Shown piece by piece: positions 25,710 to 36,010 of a stretch of 64,000 bases of DNA. Under the pieces are notes generated by a model. That model had not been told where the DNA came from. It saw nothing but the letters and a program-made list of their open reading frames with translations, and made no database searches. A program made the position numbers and the translations under genes. Each line of letters opens with the position of its first letter. Position 1 is the first letter of the stretch. This DNA comes from Eubacteriales bacterium (lineage in GTDB: Bacteria > Bacillota > Clostridia > Tissierellales > GPF-1): the NCBI GenBank assembly GCA_030625815.1, contig DAOUQF010000002.1:1-64000 (forward strand). The letters are read 5' to 3'.

Positions 25710-28571
25710 ATGAAGAAGAAATTAGCCATCTTACTGACAGTATTGATGGTTTTGACAGCAGTTGCTCCGTCTTTTGCGGCAACAATCATTATTGACCAAC
25801 CACCGGTTGGCCAGGATGCGGCACTGGACGAATTGATTATGTTAGGCGTATTGAAGGAACGACGAGGGGACGATTATTTGAAGCGTCAAGACACCGTGGT
25901 TCTTCTCAGCCGTTTGATGGGTCAAGAGGAACAGGCGAAAGCGTATCCAATCAATCATCCATTTAATGATGTAACGGATTCATTCTATAATGGATATTTG
26001 GGTTGGGCTTATGCGAACCAATATTTTATGGGCAAGAGCGGTACTGAATTTGGATTCGGTGAATTCATGACGGTACAGCAATTGCAGATCGTATTGCTTC
26101 GTTCGTTGGGTTATTATCTTGGTGAATTCCCAGGATGGGATGTGGTTGCATCAACTGCAGGCACATTGGGATTCGGCACGAATACCACGGGAACCGCAGT
26201 GGCGAGTCGTGGAAACATGGCTACGTTTACAGCGGCAACGATCCGTGCGAACTACAAGGGAACCAATGAATCATTGGCGGCGCGTTTGGGTCATGAAGTG
26301 AAGACCAAAGCGGACAATGCGCAATTGAATATTTTATCGTTTGTTCAAGTTGGACCAAAGACATTTGAACTTGAGTGTGATGAGAATATTGAAGCGTTAG
26401 AAAACGGCATTCAAATCAAGCGTGGCAATATCACGAACAGCATTAAGGAGATCACCTTCCCAACTTACGGGAAAGAGATGGCTCGCATTGAAATGACAAG
26501 CAATATCATGGATGTGAGTTACACTGCCATGATTACAGATACAAAAGGTCAAACCTTGAGTGCAATGGTTGCAGGTGCACGACCATACTTGGCGGATGTT
26601 TTAATCACGTCTTCCACGGCAAAGATTCTTGGATACACTGGTTCTGACATGAACAAGGTGATTATTAATTATGAAGCGGTTGATCAATTCGACAACGAAA
26701 TCAATGCTTCCATTACTTGGTCTGGTTCAGGCAATGTGTCAGACAAGGGCGGCTATCTGGAAATTTATAACTCTACATCTTGGCAATTGGGTCAAGTGGT
26801 GATGATTACAGGGATTGCTCAGGTAACTGGCAAAGCGCCGGTTGTTGTGAATCGCACATTAAAGGTCAGCGAACCGCGCAAGGCTGTAAGCCTTCAATTG
26901 GGCGATATCGAGAACCTGGATGAAGATCCAGACGACGAATATATTGTTCAGGGAAGCAATGATATTTGGGGCATCCCGGTTACAGCGATTGATCAAGAAG
27001 GCGATGAAATTTCCGATATCGCTTACTTTGGATCGAAAAATTCTGCAACCAGCAATAACGTGATCCTTTCTCCATCTGACGGTACGCTCGTTTGGTACTA
27101 TCCATCATCGTCACAAGTGGCGGACGGAAAAGAAGATCAAGTATATATCCGTATATATGCAAGCTCATTTGCAGAAAATACGGTACCGACTACAGTTTAT
27201 GTGAACTTGGTTGACAAGAATTCGGGAGCGAACGATTCTACAGCGATTGAATTGTTGCCAAATGGCGTGAATCGAATTGTTGTTGACGAACCGGATATGA
27301 TTGTAGCGGGCACGCCGGTTGAATTCCCATTCGAAGCATACAACTACGTTGGGGATCAAGTGCAAAAGTATGATTCTTTGAGAGATTCCATTTATGTGAA
27401 TGGCATTAAATTGACCAAGGGCGAGAAGAGCGGATTCTACTGGAAGGAAGCTGCCGGTGGGGATGCGATGTTGATGTACAAAAACACCAACACGTCTTCA
27501 ACTACACAATTCATGGAGTATGCGACTTTTATGGCTAATAACACCAGTCCATTCCAAGTAAACTTTATGGTTTATCCGAAGGCGAACCCATATGCGATTG
27601 CCGGCTTGGACGATGAGATTTACGAATATTACGCAGTTGATTCAAAAACAATCAATATCACTGATTCGGAATTGATATATGAAGACCAGTATGGTTACGA
27701 TTATGAAGGATCCATGCCGTCTGGCTACTATATTCAATTCACAGGCGATGGTGATATTTCGGGTGACGAGGAAACCGTCTCTTTGGATTTGGACGATGCC
27801 GCAACTTACGATTTTGAAGTTGAATTGTATGACAATGATGATAAATTATTGGATATCGCGTCCTTTACGATTCGTGTGTTGGATGCTGATGATATCGACA
27901 GATTTGAAGTAACAAACATCGGCAAGATTTACGCGCCGGACTCTGCAAACAGCAGTGCCTATGGCAAAGAGGTAGAAGTTCTCGGATATGAGGGCAACGA
28001 TCCGGTCAAATTACCAAATGGGGTCATTGAAAACATTCAAGCCATTACGCATTCGGAATATCTGAAAACAGATGTGCCGAGCAAGACTGTTTATGCAACA
28101 AGCAACGGCGGTGATTTGGAATCTGATATCAATGCGCAACTGATTGTGGAATATAAAATCGACGGTCAGGTAAATGTTGAGCAACAAACCGTAACGGTCA
28201 GCCCGAAAGAACCATATGCAGTCGATGTAGATATCTACGGCAAGGAAGACGCGAACCTTTCCGGTTCTTCACTATACGTGGATGCTTCCGATGTATTTGA
28301 TGGACTTGACTTGGTCTTGACTGACGAATATGACAGTGACAACAGCTACAGCGGATACTTTGATGCATTCTTTGAGATCACGGATCAGTATGGTGTTGTT
28401 TCCAAAGAAGTTGTCAATTATATGTATGTTAAGGACAATACGGATTACGCCATTGACAACTCCAATTACACATTGGATGTGAAGAAATCATCGGCAGAAT
28501 CTGGTGATGAATTTACCATTGTTTGTGTAACAGCAGATGGTACGACTCAATTGTATGTAACCGTTCAATAA
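25710..28571 (+). CDS. S-layer-type SLH protein, second paralogue
   Basis: 953 residues: signal peptide (APSFAAT), SLH region to about 195 (LDELIMLGVLKERRGDDYLKRQ, YNGYLGWAYANQYFMGKSG, VQQLQIVLLRSLGYYLG), then five DQYG-type modules (VDQFDNE, IDQEGDE, YNYVGDQ, EDQYGYD, TDQYGVV). It aligns with the major protein along its length but lacks the extreme codon bias. Own promoter and two successive terminators. Likely an alternative or minor S-layer subunit. No enzymatic motif seen. Confidence 0.83.
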   Translation: MKKKLAILLTVLMVLTAVAPSFAATIIIDQPPVGQDAALDELIMLGVLKERRGDDYLKRQDTVVLLSRLMGQEEQAKAYPINHPFNDVTDSFYNGYLGWAYANQYFMGKSGTEFGFGEFMTVQQLQIVLLRSLGYYLGEFPGWDVVASTAGTLGFGTNTTGTAVASRGNMATFTAATIRANYKGTNESLAARLGHEVKTKADNAQLNILSFVQVGPKTFELECDENIEALENGIQIKRGNITNSIKEITFPTYGKEMARIEMTSNIMDVSYTAMITDTKGQTLSAMVAGARPYLADVLITSSTAKILGYTGSDMNKVIINYEAVDQFDNEINASITWSGSGNVSDKGGYLEIYNSTSWQLGQVVMITGIAQVTGKAPVVVNRTLKVSEPRKAVSLQLGDIENLDEDPDDEYIVQGSNDIWGIPVTAIDQEGDEISDIAYFGSKNSATSNNVILSPSDGTLVWYYPSSSQVADGKEDQVYIRIYASSFAENTVPTTVYVNLVDKNSGANDSTAIELLPNGVNRIVVDEPDMIVAGTPVEFPFEAYNYVGDQVQKYDSLRDSIYVNGIKLTKGEKSGFYWKEAAGGDAMLMYKNTNTSSTTQFMEYATFMANNTSPFQVNFMVYPKANPYAIAGLDDEIYEYYAVDSKTINITDSELIYEDQYGYDYEGSMPSGYYIQFTGDGDISGDEETVSLDLDDAATYDFEVELYDNDDKLLDIASFTIRVLDADDIDRFEVTNIGKIYAPDSANSSAYGKEVEVLGYEGNDPVKLPNGVIENIQAITHSEYLKTDVPSKTVYATSNGGDLESDINAQLIVEYKIDGQVNVEQQTVTVSPKEPYAVDVDIYGKEDANLSGSSLYVDASDVFDGLDLVLTDEYDSDNSYSGYFDAFFEITDQYGVVSKEVVNYMYVKDNTDYAIDNSNYTLDVKKSSAESGDEFTIVCVTADGTTQLYVTVQ

Positions 28572-28586
28572 CAGAAATATCTAGAA

Positions 28587-28616
28587 GGCGACCCGAATAG
28601 GGTCGTTTTCTTTTGC
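28587..28616 (+). terminator. First terminator after the second SLH gene
   Basis: Stem CGACCC / GGGTCG, loop GAATA, then TTTTCTTTT. Confidence 0.7.
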
Positions 28617-28668
28617 GTAGAATGCGCAAGCGGGAAATTGGTTTGTCAATTTCACATAGTTCTGTCTA

Positions 28669-28694
28669 AGACGGCCAATCGGCCGTCTTTTTTT
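28669..28694 (+). terminator. Second terminator after the second SLH gene
   Basis: Nine-bp stem AAGACGGCC / GGCCGTCTT with AATC loop and a T-run. Confidence 0.88.
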
Positions 28695-28750
28695 ATGTTC
28701 GCCTAGAAATATCCAAAAAATTGACAAGATTTTTGTAAAATGGCAATTTC

Positions 28751-28779
28751 TTGTTTAAGATGCCCGAGTTTAGTATAAT
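28751..28779 (+). promoter_or_regulatory. Promoter of the third SLH gene
   Basis: TTGTTT (28751-28756), 17-base spacer, TATAAT (28774-28779). Confidence 0.65.
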
Positions 28780-28809
28780 AAATTTATAGGAATGTCTAGG
28801 AGGATCGAT

Positions 28810-31557
28810 ATGAAGCGGATTTTAAGTTACGTATTAATTACATTGCTTCTTTTTAATTTAAGCCCTGCCTTTGCGGGAGGCGATACGGATGCATTGGTAT
28901 CTGCTGGAGTTTTCTCCGGGAACCAGCCTGGTTCCCAACTCGTCCTGAAGCAAGATATGGCGGTCTATGTGACGCGATTATTGGGGAAAGAATTGGAAGC
29001 CAAGCGCGTTCAAGTCTTGCCTGCTTTTAATGATGTGCAGGATCCATCGTATCGGCCGTATATCGCATGGATGGTCATGAATGAGTACATATCCGGCGAG
29101 ACTGATTTTATGTACGGTTACAATCAGATCACCACGGTGCAGGAGTTATGTGCGGTTTGGTTGCGCGTTTTGGATTATTGGCCAACTTGGGATGGCGTTA
29201 TGATGATGGCGCGAGATATTGGATTGCTGGACGGGGTTGTCGCTTCCGCGTCGACGCAGGTCTCAGTGGACCTGTTCAGTGAACTCAGCTGCAATGCACT
29301 GTCAACACCGAAAAAGAATCATGATGTAAGCATCGGTTCGACCTGCAATTCTTCGGTATCGACGCAAAGCTTTACCTATGCGACAGCCAATTCGGCACGT
29401 CAAATCGGTGAGAAGAAAGTTCGAGTAGCTTTTACAAAGCCAACCTATACGGGATTTACCATTGAAGAGACAGAGAGGTTTTCGAAAAAGATTAAACTCA
29501 TCACGTGGGACGAGAGCCATAGTGTCGCGACAATCGAGGTAACAACGGCGTTTGAAGATCAGGCGTATACGCTTCGAGCCGGAGACACATCATTAACCTT
29601 TACAGCGGAAGAAGCGCATGTGTCGGATATCTACTTGAATTCCACCACCTTCGCGAAGGTCAATGAGTTTATGGCGGAAACCTATTTTACGGTGTTGAAT
29701 CAGTTTGGCGAGGTTGTACGCTTTCCAAATATGTATTGGGGAGTTTCCATTAACGCCAATGCGGGAACAACAATGAATAAGATTTTTCTAACGACTACGG
29801 AGCCGTTTACAGAAGAATCATTCATTCTCTACGGCGCCGATGCCGATTCGGGCGTGGAGATTCAGAAGCTGGTTCGCGTTCGCGATGCGGGCACTTCTGT
29901 GAACTATATGAAGTTTGGCGATTTGACCAATGCGTCAATCTCCGCAATGGATTACAAGATCAACTTCGGTGATGTAGGGGACAATTATGAATGGCGTGTT
30001 CCGGTTTATGTCTATGACGAGTTTGGTCATGTGATTCCTAAGAAAGATTTCTATAAGTACAAGGTGAAATTTTCCGTTACAACGGGAGAAGACTTGATTC
30101 AGTACGACCTATTGGAAGGCGATCCGAGTCCATACGTGCGAATCAAACCGACCGATACGGATGCGGAGACATCGGATATTCGATTGCAATTGACAGCGGG
30201 ATCCTTCACAAAGAGTTATCTTTTCACCATAACAGGCAAGGCGCATTTGGATCGATTTGAATTTTCCGCGCCAGGTGAAATTTTGGTTGAAAATGAAGAG
30301 ATCGAAATTCCTTATACAGCTTACGATGTTCGCGGCAATCGAATCGATCAATATGATGATTTGATCAATGCTGAGATTGTATTTGTCAATGAAGATGCCT
30401 TTATGTGGCGACGCGAACCGGTAACGGGTAGAGCGCAATTGTTCTATACGCCAAGCACGACGAAGTATGAAATGGCAAGATTCAATGGCCAGCTTGTCAG
30501 CACGCGCATGTTGGTCGATCCTGAACCGGAACCGGAAGGGGTTGCCGGGATCGACAAAGAGGTGCTGTTAGCCATGATTACGGGCGAAACCATTTCGATC
30601 GAAGATGGCGATTTCATCTACATTGATGAATATGGTCGCGATATTTCATCCACTTCCAAATATCTGAACGGATATCCAACGAGAGTGGAGTTGGACGGCG
30701 CGGATCAAGGAAATGTAAACCTGTCTGTCGGTGCTGATGAATACTTCTTTACTGGCGAAGACGAAGGGGAAGAAAATTTCCGTGCGTATCTCTATGAAAT
30801 CAGCGAAGGCGATGAGCTGCCTGGCAGCGATTATGAATTCACTGTGGCGTCTTACGATTTGAGCAGCATTGAAGATTTTACCGTTATCTTGGATGGCTTG
30901 CTTTACGGCGGCAACGCTTCTCACATCGACATGGACGATTATAAGCGCACCCCGGAAGTAGAAGGAAGGATTGGTGGATATACCCTTGAGATTCCAGGTT
31001 CAGCAGTGATTGTACAGACGCCAAGTCCGCATATCACCAAGGTTGGATCGACGATTCAAGGAATTGTATCCGATGAGGATACCGTCACCTATGAGAATGA
31101 GATGGTGTTGGTGACCGTGAATAATGGGGATGACTTATATAATTTTGAATTGCCAATCAAGGTGTCTAATGAGGATCCGAAGGCAATTCGAATCGACACG
31201 GCGGAGAACCCAGAGAATGGACTTGCCTCTGATGAAAGCTCATTCGAGCCGAGCAAGAATTTGGTGATTGTTGAGAAAGGATCGGATGATTATGATGCCT
31301 TCTTCAGCATGAATCTGTTGGAGACGCCAATTCGATTCGAAGTAATCGATCAATACAATACCACCAATGGGATTGAGCCGCTGTATTACACCTTAACGGT
31401 GCAAAAGGCGGAGGGTTCGACAGCGACATATGCGATCAATAACACAAATGGAACCTTGAGCCATTCCGGTTCACCGGCGGATGGGGATCTTTTGACCATC
31501 AAGGCGATGGGGCTGAATGATGTGGAAGGAACCATGGTGATTGCGATTACAGATTAA
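28810..31557 (+). CDS. S-layer-type SLH protein, third paralogue
   Basis: 915 residues from ATG 28810, which has a TAGGAGG site; an upstream in-frame start at 28792 lacks one. Signal peptide (SPAFAGG), a divergent SLH region to about 180 (SYRPYIAWMVMNEYISGETD, VQELCAVWLRVLDY), then the same five-module order with looser signatures (LNQFGEV, YDEFGHV, YDVRGNR, IDEYGRD, IDQYNTT). A proline-glutamate linker (DPEPEPEG) splits modules three and four. Probably a surface-layer component attached through the SLH region; the divergent SLH motifs may bind the wall more weakly. Confidence 0.8.
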   Translation: MKRILSYVLITLLLFNLSPAFAGGDTDALVSAGVFSGNQPGSQLVLKQDMAVYVTRLLGKELEAKRVQVLPAFNDVQDPSYRPYIAWMVMNEYISGETDFMYGYNQITTVQELCAVWLRVLDYWPTWDGVMMMARDIGLLDGVVASASTQVSVDLFSELSCNALSTPKKNHDVSIGSTCNSSVSTQSFTYATANSARQIGEKKVRVAFTKPTYTGFTIEETERFSKKIKLITWDESHSVATIEVTTAFEDQAYTLRAGDTSLTFTAEEAHVSDIYLNSTTFAKVNEFMAETYFTVLNQFGEVVRFPNMYWGVSINANAGTTMNKIFLTTTEPFTEESFILYGADADSGVEIQKLVRVRDAGTSVNYMKFGDLTNASISAMDYKINFGDVGDNYEWRVPVYVYDEFGHVIPKKDFYKYKVKFSVTTGEDLIQYDLLEGDPSPYVRIKPTDTDAETSDIRLQLTAGSFTKSYLFTITGKAHLDRFEFSAPGEILVENEEIEIPYTAYDVRGNRIDQYDDLINAEIVFVNEDAFMWRREPVTGRAQLFYTPSTTKYEMARFNGQLVSTRMLVDPEPEPEGVAGIDKEVLLAMITGETISIEDGDFIYIDEYGRDISSTSKYLNGYPTRVELDGADQGNVNLSVGADEYFFTGEDEGEENFRAYLYEISEGDELPGSDYEFTVASYDLSSIEDFTVILDGLLYGGNASHIDMDDYKRTPEVEGRIGGYTLEIPGSAVIVQTPSPHITKVGSTIQGIVSDEDTVTYENEMVLVTVNNGDDLYNFELPIKVSNEDPKAIRIDTAENPENGLASDESSFEPSKNLVIVEKGSDDYDAFFSMNLLETPIRFEVIDQYNTTNGIEPLYYTLTVQKAEGSTATYAINNTNGTLSHSGSPADGDLLTIKAMGLNDVEGTMVIAITD

Positions 31558-31572
31558 TGGAAACGAAATGAA

Positions 31573-31602
31573 GGTTAGCTGATTTTTTCAGCTAGCCTCT
31601 TT
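31573..31602 (+). terminator. Terminator of the third SLH gene
   Basis: Stem GGTTAGCTGA / TCAGCTAGCC followed by TCTTTTT. Confidence 0.85.
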
Positions 31603-31709
31603 TTATGCTCATTGGAACGTATATATAATCAAGCTAATGGTTCGGTGAAGTGGCAAATCAATCGGCATAATGGGTATGGGAAGGGTAGGCTGAAAGGAAT
31701 AATGAACGC

Positions 31710-31737
31710 TTGTTTATTAATGCTGATTTGCTATAAT
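31710..31737 (+). promoter_or_regulatory. Promoter of the SLH-TolC-like operon
   Basis: TTGTTT (31710-31715), 16-base spacer, TATAAT (31732-31737), 30 bases before the start codon. I see no convincing phased repeat here. Confidence 0.6.
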
Positions 31738-31767
31738 GGATACATAAGAGATTTGGAGGATGGATGA

Positions 31768-34653
31768 ATGAAACGGATCATCAGTTTGCTTGTAATACTT
31801 GTGTTGATAGGTACCTCATCTGGCTTTGCGATGGAGTTGGAGGGAGGCAGTGAAATAGAGCGGCAGGCGGCGGAGCAGATGGTGAAATTGAGCATCTTTC
31901 GCGGTGATGGAGTCAGCCTGAAGTTAGACGAAAGTCTAAAGCGGGAAGAGTTGATGCTTTTGATCGCTCGGCTGCAGGGAAAAGAGCTGCAGGCATTAAC
32001 TTATAATAAGCGTCCCGGTTTTGCGGACATTGCGGATCCATGGTGGGAACCCGTCATTGCATGGGCAACTGATACGGGGATTACGAAGGGAACTTCGGAA
32101 GAGACCTTTGGTTTTGGCGAACCCGTGGAGATGTTCCAGATGGAACTCTTCTTACTCCGGGTATTGGGGGAAGACGCGAGCGTAGAGGAAGCACCGCAAC
32201 TGGCGATGGAACGAGGGCTGTTGAAGGACGTAGATTCAACAGAACTTGTTAGCCAAGGCGTAGGCGCAGTTATGATGAAAAACGCCTTAGAGGCGATACC
32301 AGCAGGCGAGAATGCGACCCTTGGCGAGCTGCTTGGATTGGATCTGGCGGTGAGCGAGGATGCGGACCTTTCGATTCTTTCCGTGATGCAAACCGGAGAG
32401 CGGGAGTTGACCATTGAGTTGAATCGTTCAGGATTGGAAGAGACCTTGACCATGACCAGGCGGAATATGGATGTTGTCCTTGAAAGCGTGGATATGGCTG
32501 GAAATGAAATCATTGTGACAACTACTTTACCATTGTTTGAAACGAAATATCTCATTCGGATTGCAGAGGCAACTGCCTCTTTTACGCCGGGCGATGTGGC
32601 CAAACCGGAGCGCTTGGAAATATTAACCGGGTCGTGGACGCAAGTGGCCTATCAAACGGATCAGGTTTGGGTGGAATACCGATTATTGGATCAGTATGGA
32701 AAAGAAATAACAGAAGAATCGGTCTTGTCGCAGATTTCCTGGCAAGCATCTCCCTTGGCTTCAGTTGAAGACAATGAAGACGGTCGCTTGGTGATTACCA
32801 ATATGAGCGATCGAGAATGGGTGGCGGGGGAATCATTCCTCATCCTTCGGGGGATCCTGCAATTGGAAGAGAACATCTTGGTTGCAACCAAGCAGGGTGT
32901 CATTGAACCTGTACAAGGAATTGATACAATTGCAATCGGCGAGATTGAAAACCTCTTAGGAGAGGAAACCGCCTTTTTGCAAGACACAATAGAGGATGAC
33001 GAGCATTATTACGCATTGCCGGTACGGGTTGGCGCGCAGGCGCAGCCTGTTCTTGCCGCCTATGTAGCGGGAGAGGATGGAATTTTGAATACACAGGATG
33101 ACGGGCTGCTGCTCTCTGCTTCAACCAATGGAGATGCAGAGGTGGAATGGACTGTGCATCCGGATGACGAAGATATAGCGGTGATCCATGTCGTTCCTCA
33201 CGGATACCCCGAAGAGGAGACCCTTTACGTAACGGTGGTGGATCGATTTACGGGCGGCTATGGGTACACAGAAATACAGATTGGCAAAGTCAGCACCTTG
33301 GAGACCTTTGTTTTCTTTGCACCGGACGAAATGGTTACAGAGGGCGACAGTATCGAATTGCCGTTTGAAGCCTATGATCAATATGGCATGCGGATGCTGG
33401 ATTATGCGACCCTGATTTCGGAGGTTGTGTTGGAGCCGGGAATGCCGGTTCTGCGATTTGAAGAGGATGAAACAACCCAAGCGGTTCAACTGATTTATCG
33501 GCCAACGGAGGCGGGGGTTAAAACCCTTCGGGCGACGGCCAATGGAAAGACGCAGAGTTTGGAGATCCGAGTCTATGAAGAGAGTCGGCCGGTGCGAATC
33601 GGCGGGCTTGCAAACGGAGTTCGCACATGGATGACGGAGAACGCGGAAATCACCTTGGATCGAAATGATTTTCTGATCTATGATCAGTACAATCAATTGG
33701 TAGACTTGAGTAATGGGTTTATGATTCAGGTTGCAGAAGTTGATGGTGACGAGGATGCGGTAGCCGCTTCGACGGATGCCATATCCGGAACGGGAACCAT
33801 AACCTTTATAAAAGACACCGGCTTTGGGGCCAAGATTTACGAGGCTCGGATTGGTGGAGAGGGATACAAGTCATTCTCCTTTGCCATGCATAGCGTGGAT
33901 GCCGCCGGCTTGGATGGATTTGGCATGGAGACCATCGGAATTCTCTACGATTATTCGAGAAAGATTCCATTGACGGATGCGTATCCGCGAGTTGCCCAAG
34001 ATTATCGGGAAGAGATTAAAGTCTATGGACTATATGAAGACAAAGAAGTGGAATTGTGGGCAGATGCGCAGGACAGCAACAGCGATCTTCGAGAGTTTTC
34101 GGTTCTAGGGCCGATTCAACTGGTAATCGCAGGAGAAAAAGCCTTTGTCCGAGCGACACAGCTTGGAGAAGAGGATATTCCGGATTCGGCAACGGTATAT
34201 GCGACATTCAATTACGGGGCATATACGGAAGAGGCGGAAGAGGATTTGATGGTGTCTGACGCCAATAGCGAGCCTTTAACAATTTCCATTGAGAAAAATG
34301 AGGATGTTGCGCTTAAGCGGGGGGAACGCTTTGATTCAGCTGCCGGCGAGTTGGTGATCAACTTGAATCACTTTGCTGAATGGGACGGGCAGCGGGTCTA
34401 TCGAAACGGGAACGACCGGATTGATGCGGCATACTTCCAGGTCAGTGATCAATACGGGGTCTTGAGTCAATTCGACCCTGCCCGATATACGATTCTCTAT
34501 GATGATGTGGAGGATCGAGCGGGGATCGCCATCGGATCAGCAACAGGCGCATTGTCCATCGATGAGGCACGGATTCATCGAGGCGATCGCTTTCGAATCC
34601 GTGCCACTGCGGATAATGATCAAAGCGCAGATCTGACCATAGTATTGCGATAG
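31768..34653 (+). CDS. S-layer-type SLH protein, fourth paralogue, first gene of the TolC-like operon
   Basis: 961 residues: signal peptide (SSGFAM), SLH region to about 190 (MVKLSIFRGDGVSLKLDESLKREELMLLIARL, PWWEPVIAWATDTGITKG, FGFGEPVEMFQMELFLLRVL), then DQYG-type modules (LDQYGKE, YDQYGMR, YDQYNQL, SDQYGVL). Unlike the other three it is not monocistronic: the next gene starts seven to ten bases after its stop and three genes follow without a terminator. This suggests it works with the SLH-less partner and the TolC-like proteins, perhaps as their wall anchor. Confidence 0.8.
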   Translation: MKRIISLLVILVLIGTSSGFAMELEGGSEIERQAAEQMVKLSIFRGDGVSLKLDESLKREELMLLIARLQGKELQALTYNKRPGFADIADPWWEPVIAWATDTGITKGTSEETFGFGEPVEMFQMELFLLRVLGEDASVEEAPQLAMERGLLKDVDSTELVSQGVGAVMMKNALEAIPAGENATLGELLGLDLAVSEDADLSILSVMQTGERELTIELNRSGLEETLTMTRRNMDVVLESVDMAGNEIIVTTTLPLFETKYLIRIAEATASFTPGDVAKPERLEILTGSWTQVAYQTDQVWVEYRLLDQYGKEITEESVLSQISWQASPLASVEDNEDGRLVITNMSDREWVAGESFLILRGILQLEENILVATKQGVIEPVQGIDTIAIGEIENLLGEETAFLQDTIEDDEHYYALPVRVGAQAQPVLAAYVAGEDGILNTQDDGLLLSASTNGDAEVEWTVHPDDEDIAVIHVVPHGYPEEETLYVTVVDRFTGGYGYTEIQIGKVSTLETFVFFAPDEMVTEGDSIELPFEAYDQYGMRMLDYATLISEVVLEPGMPVLRFEEDETTQAVQLIYRPTEAGVKTLRATANGKTQSLEIRVYEESRPVRIGGLANGVRTWMTENAEITLDRNDFLIYDQYNQLVDLSNGFMIQVAEVDGDEDAVAASTDAISGTGTITFIKDTGFGAKIYEARIGGEGYKSFSFAMHSVDAAGLDGFGMETIGILYDYSRKIPLTDAYPRVAQDYREEIKVYGLYEDKEVELWADAQDSNSDLREFSVLGPIQLVIAGEKAFVRATQLGEEDIPDSATVYATFNYGAYTEEAEEDLMVSDANSEPLTISIEKNEDVALKRGERFDSAAGELVINLNHFAEWDGQRVYRNGNDRIDAAYFQVSDQYGVLSQFDPARYTILYDDVEDRAGIAIGSATGALSIDEARIHRGDRFRIRATADNDQSADLTIVLR

Positions 34654-34663
34654 GAGGAGTATG

Positions 34664-36001
34664 ATGAAGAAGAGAATAATAACTTTCGCGCTCCTTTTAT
34701 GCCTGGTGCAGACGGCCGGATTTGCGGGAGTGCAGCAAATGGAATTTATCATGAATGACGATGTGGTTGAAATCAACGAGCCGGTTGTATTGGATTTGCA
34801 GGTTTTTGATGAAACGGGTCAGGTAATCAACGACTATCAGACCTTGAAGGAAATTGTGGTGGGCGCGTTGGATGGGAGCTTTGTTTATTGGTCAAGGGAC
34901 GAAGAAACCCTTTTGCCAAAATTAACATTCTTGCCGTCCAAAGCAGGAGATGTCTATCTCTACGCCATTACGCGAGATGGGGTAAAGGCGGAAGCAAAGG
35001 TGAGCGTTGAAATCCCGGGTGTGCCGACCTACGTGGAAGGGGTGAGGGGTTCCTTGCACTGGAAAACGGCAGAGGGCGCCGGGCTTCTTTTAACCCATGA
35101 GAATATGACGATTTTGGATCAGTATGGCCGCGGATACGAATTGGAGAATCCCTATTATGTGGAAGTCAAGGATTCCGATGGAGATGTGATCGGTCAGGTT
35201 GATGAGAATATGGATGTTTTTCTTTCCTCGCCCAAGGCTGGGAAGACCGAGAGTTATTCTTTGGTGATTCACGATCCGGATGGAGTTTTGGAGGATGCAA
35301 CCACCGCCCTGTATGTCACGGGTGTTGAAACTGATGAGATAACAGCTTATCGATTGAATTTGGTGGGACGATTGTACGGCGGCAGCGGGAGCAGTGGATT
35401 AGGGGGCTTAACCGGTGTGGGGGCTGGGGTTGATACCCAAAGCCTGTTGCAGTCTTTCCTGGGAACGCAAGCGCCACAAACAGAAACCCTAGACGAAAAT
35501 AGCGACTACGCCAAGGATTTGGTGCTTAGTGGATATCTTTCCGACGGCGAAGAGGTCGCCTTGGATCGCTTTATCACCTATGCGACCACAAGCGATTCTG
35601 GAATGGTTGGCTTTTCCGAGAATTATGATAAGATATTTGGACAGAGCGCGGGAACAACAACCATTGGTTTGTGGCATCAACTGACTCGTGCAGTCTATCT
35701 GGATGTTACGGTCAGTTCGGAAGCTCCGTCTTTCGAGAAATTTGTGTTTGAGGAAGATTTCGATTATGTGGTGCGAGTGGGCACATCCATTGATCTTGCG
35801 GAAACCCTTACGATCATCGATCAGTACGGGGTGGAGATTACCGAAGAGGTTGCGGGACAATGGTTTGTCGACGAGACGGAACTGGCCACCATCAATCGAG
35901 ATACGGGCCGCGTGCGCGGGAAAAAGGCGGGCGCCCTGACAGTTGGATTTATTACGGAAGAGGGAAAATTGGCAACCCATACCCTTTTGGTTGTGGAATA
36001 G
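34664..36001 (+). CDS. SLH-less S-layer-like protein
   Basis: 445 residues: signal peptide (about 1-20, TAGFAG) followed directly by sequence matching only the C-terminal half of the SLH proteins, that is modules three to five (FDETGQVINDY, LDQYGRGYELE, IDQYGVEITEE). The SLH region and first two modules are absent. A Gly/Ser-rich stretch with GGSGSSGLGG lies in the middle. Start ATG 34664 has AGGAGG six bases upstream (ATG 34661 is too close). The final about 80 residues look like a bacterial Ig-like (Big_2-type) domain. Likely held at the surface by partner proteins rather than by its own wall anchor. Confidence 0.72.
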   Translation: MKKRIITFALLLCLVQTAGFAGVQQMEFIMNDDVVEINEPVVLDLQVFDETGQVINDYQTLKEIVVGALDGSFVYWSRDEETLLPKLTFLPSKAGDVYLYAITRDGVKAEAKVSVEIPGVPTYVEGVRGSLHWKTAEGAGLLLTHENMTILDQYGRGYELENPYYVEVKDSDGDVIGQVDENMDVFLSSPKAGKTESYSLVIHDPDGVLEDATTALYVTGVETDEITAYRLNLVGRLYGGSGSSGLGGLTGVGAGVDTQSLLQSFLGTQAPQTETLDENSDYAKDLVLSGYLSDGEEVALDRFITYATTSDSGMVGFSENYDKIFGQSAGTTTIGLWHQLTRAVYLDVTVSSEAPSFEKFVFEEDFDYVVRVGTSIDLAETLTIIDQYGVEITEEVAGQWFVDETELATINRDTGRVRGKKAGALTVGFITEEGKLATHTLLVVE

Positions 36002-36010
36002 GGGGCAGTT

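Noticed and set aside
22679-34653. OmpM-type outer-membrane porins, which also carry SLH domains
   Set aside because: The C-terminal regions are Ig-like modules ending without a barrel-type terminal aromatic strand.
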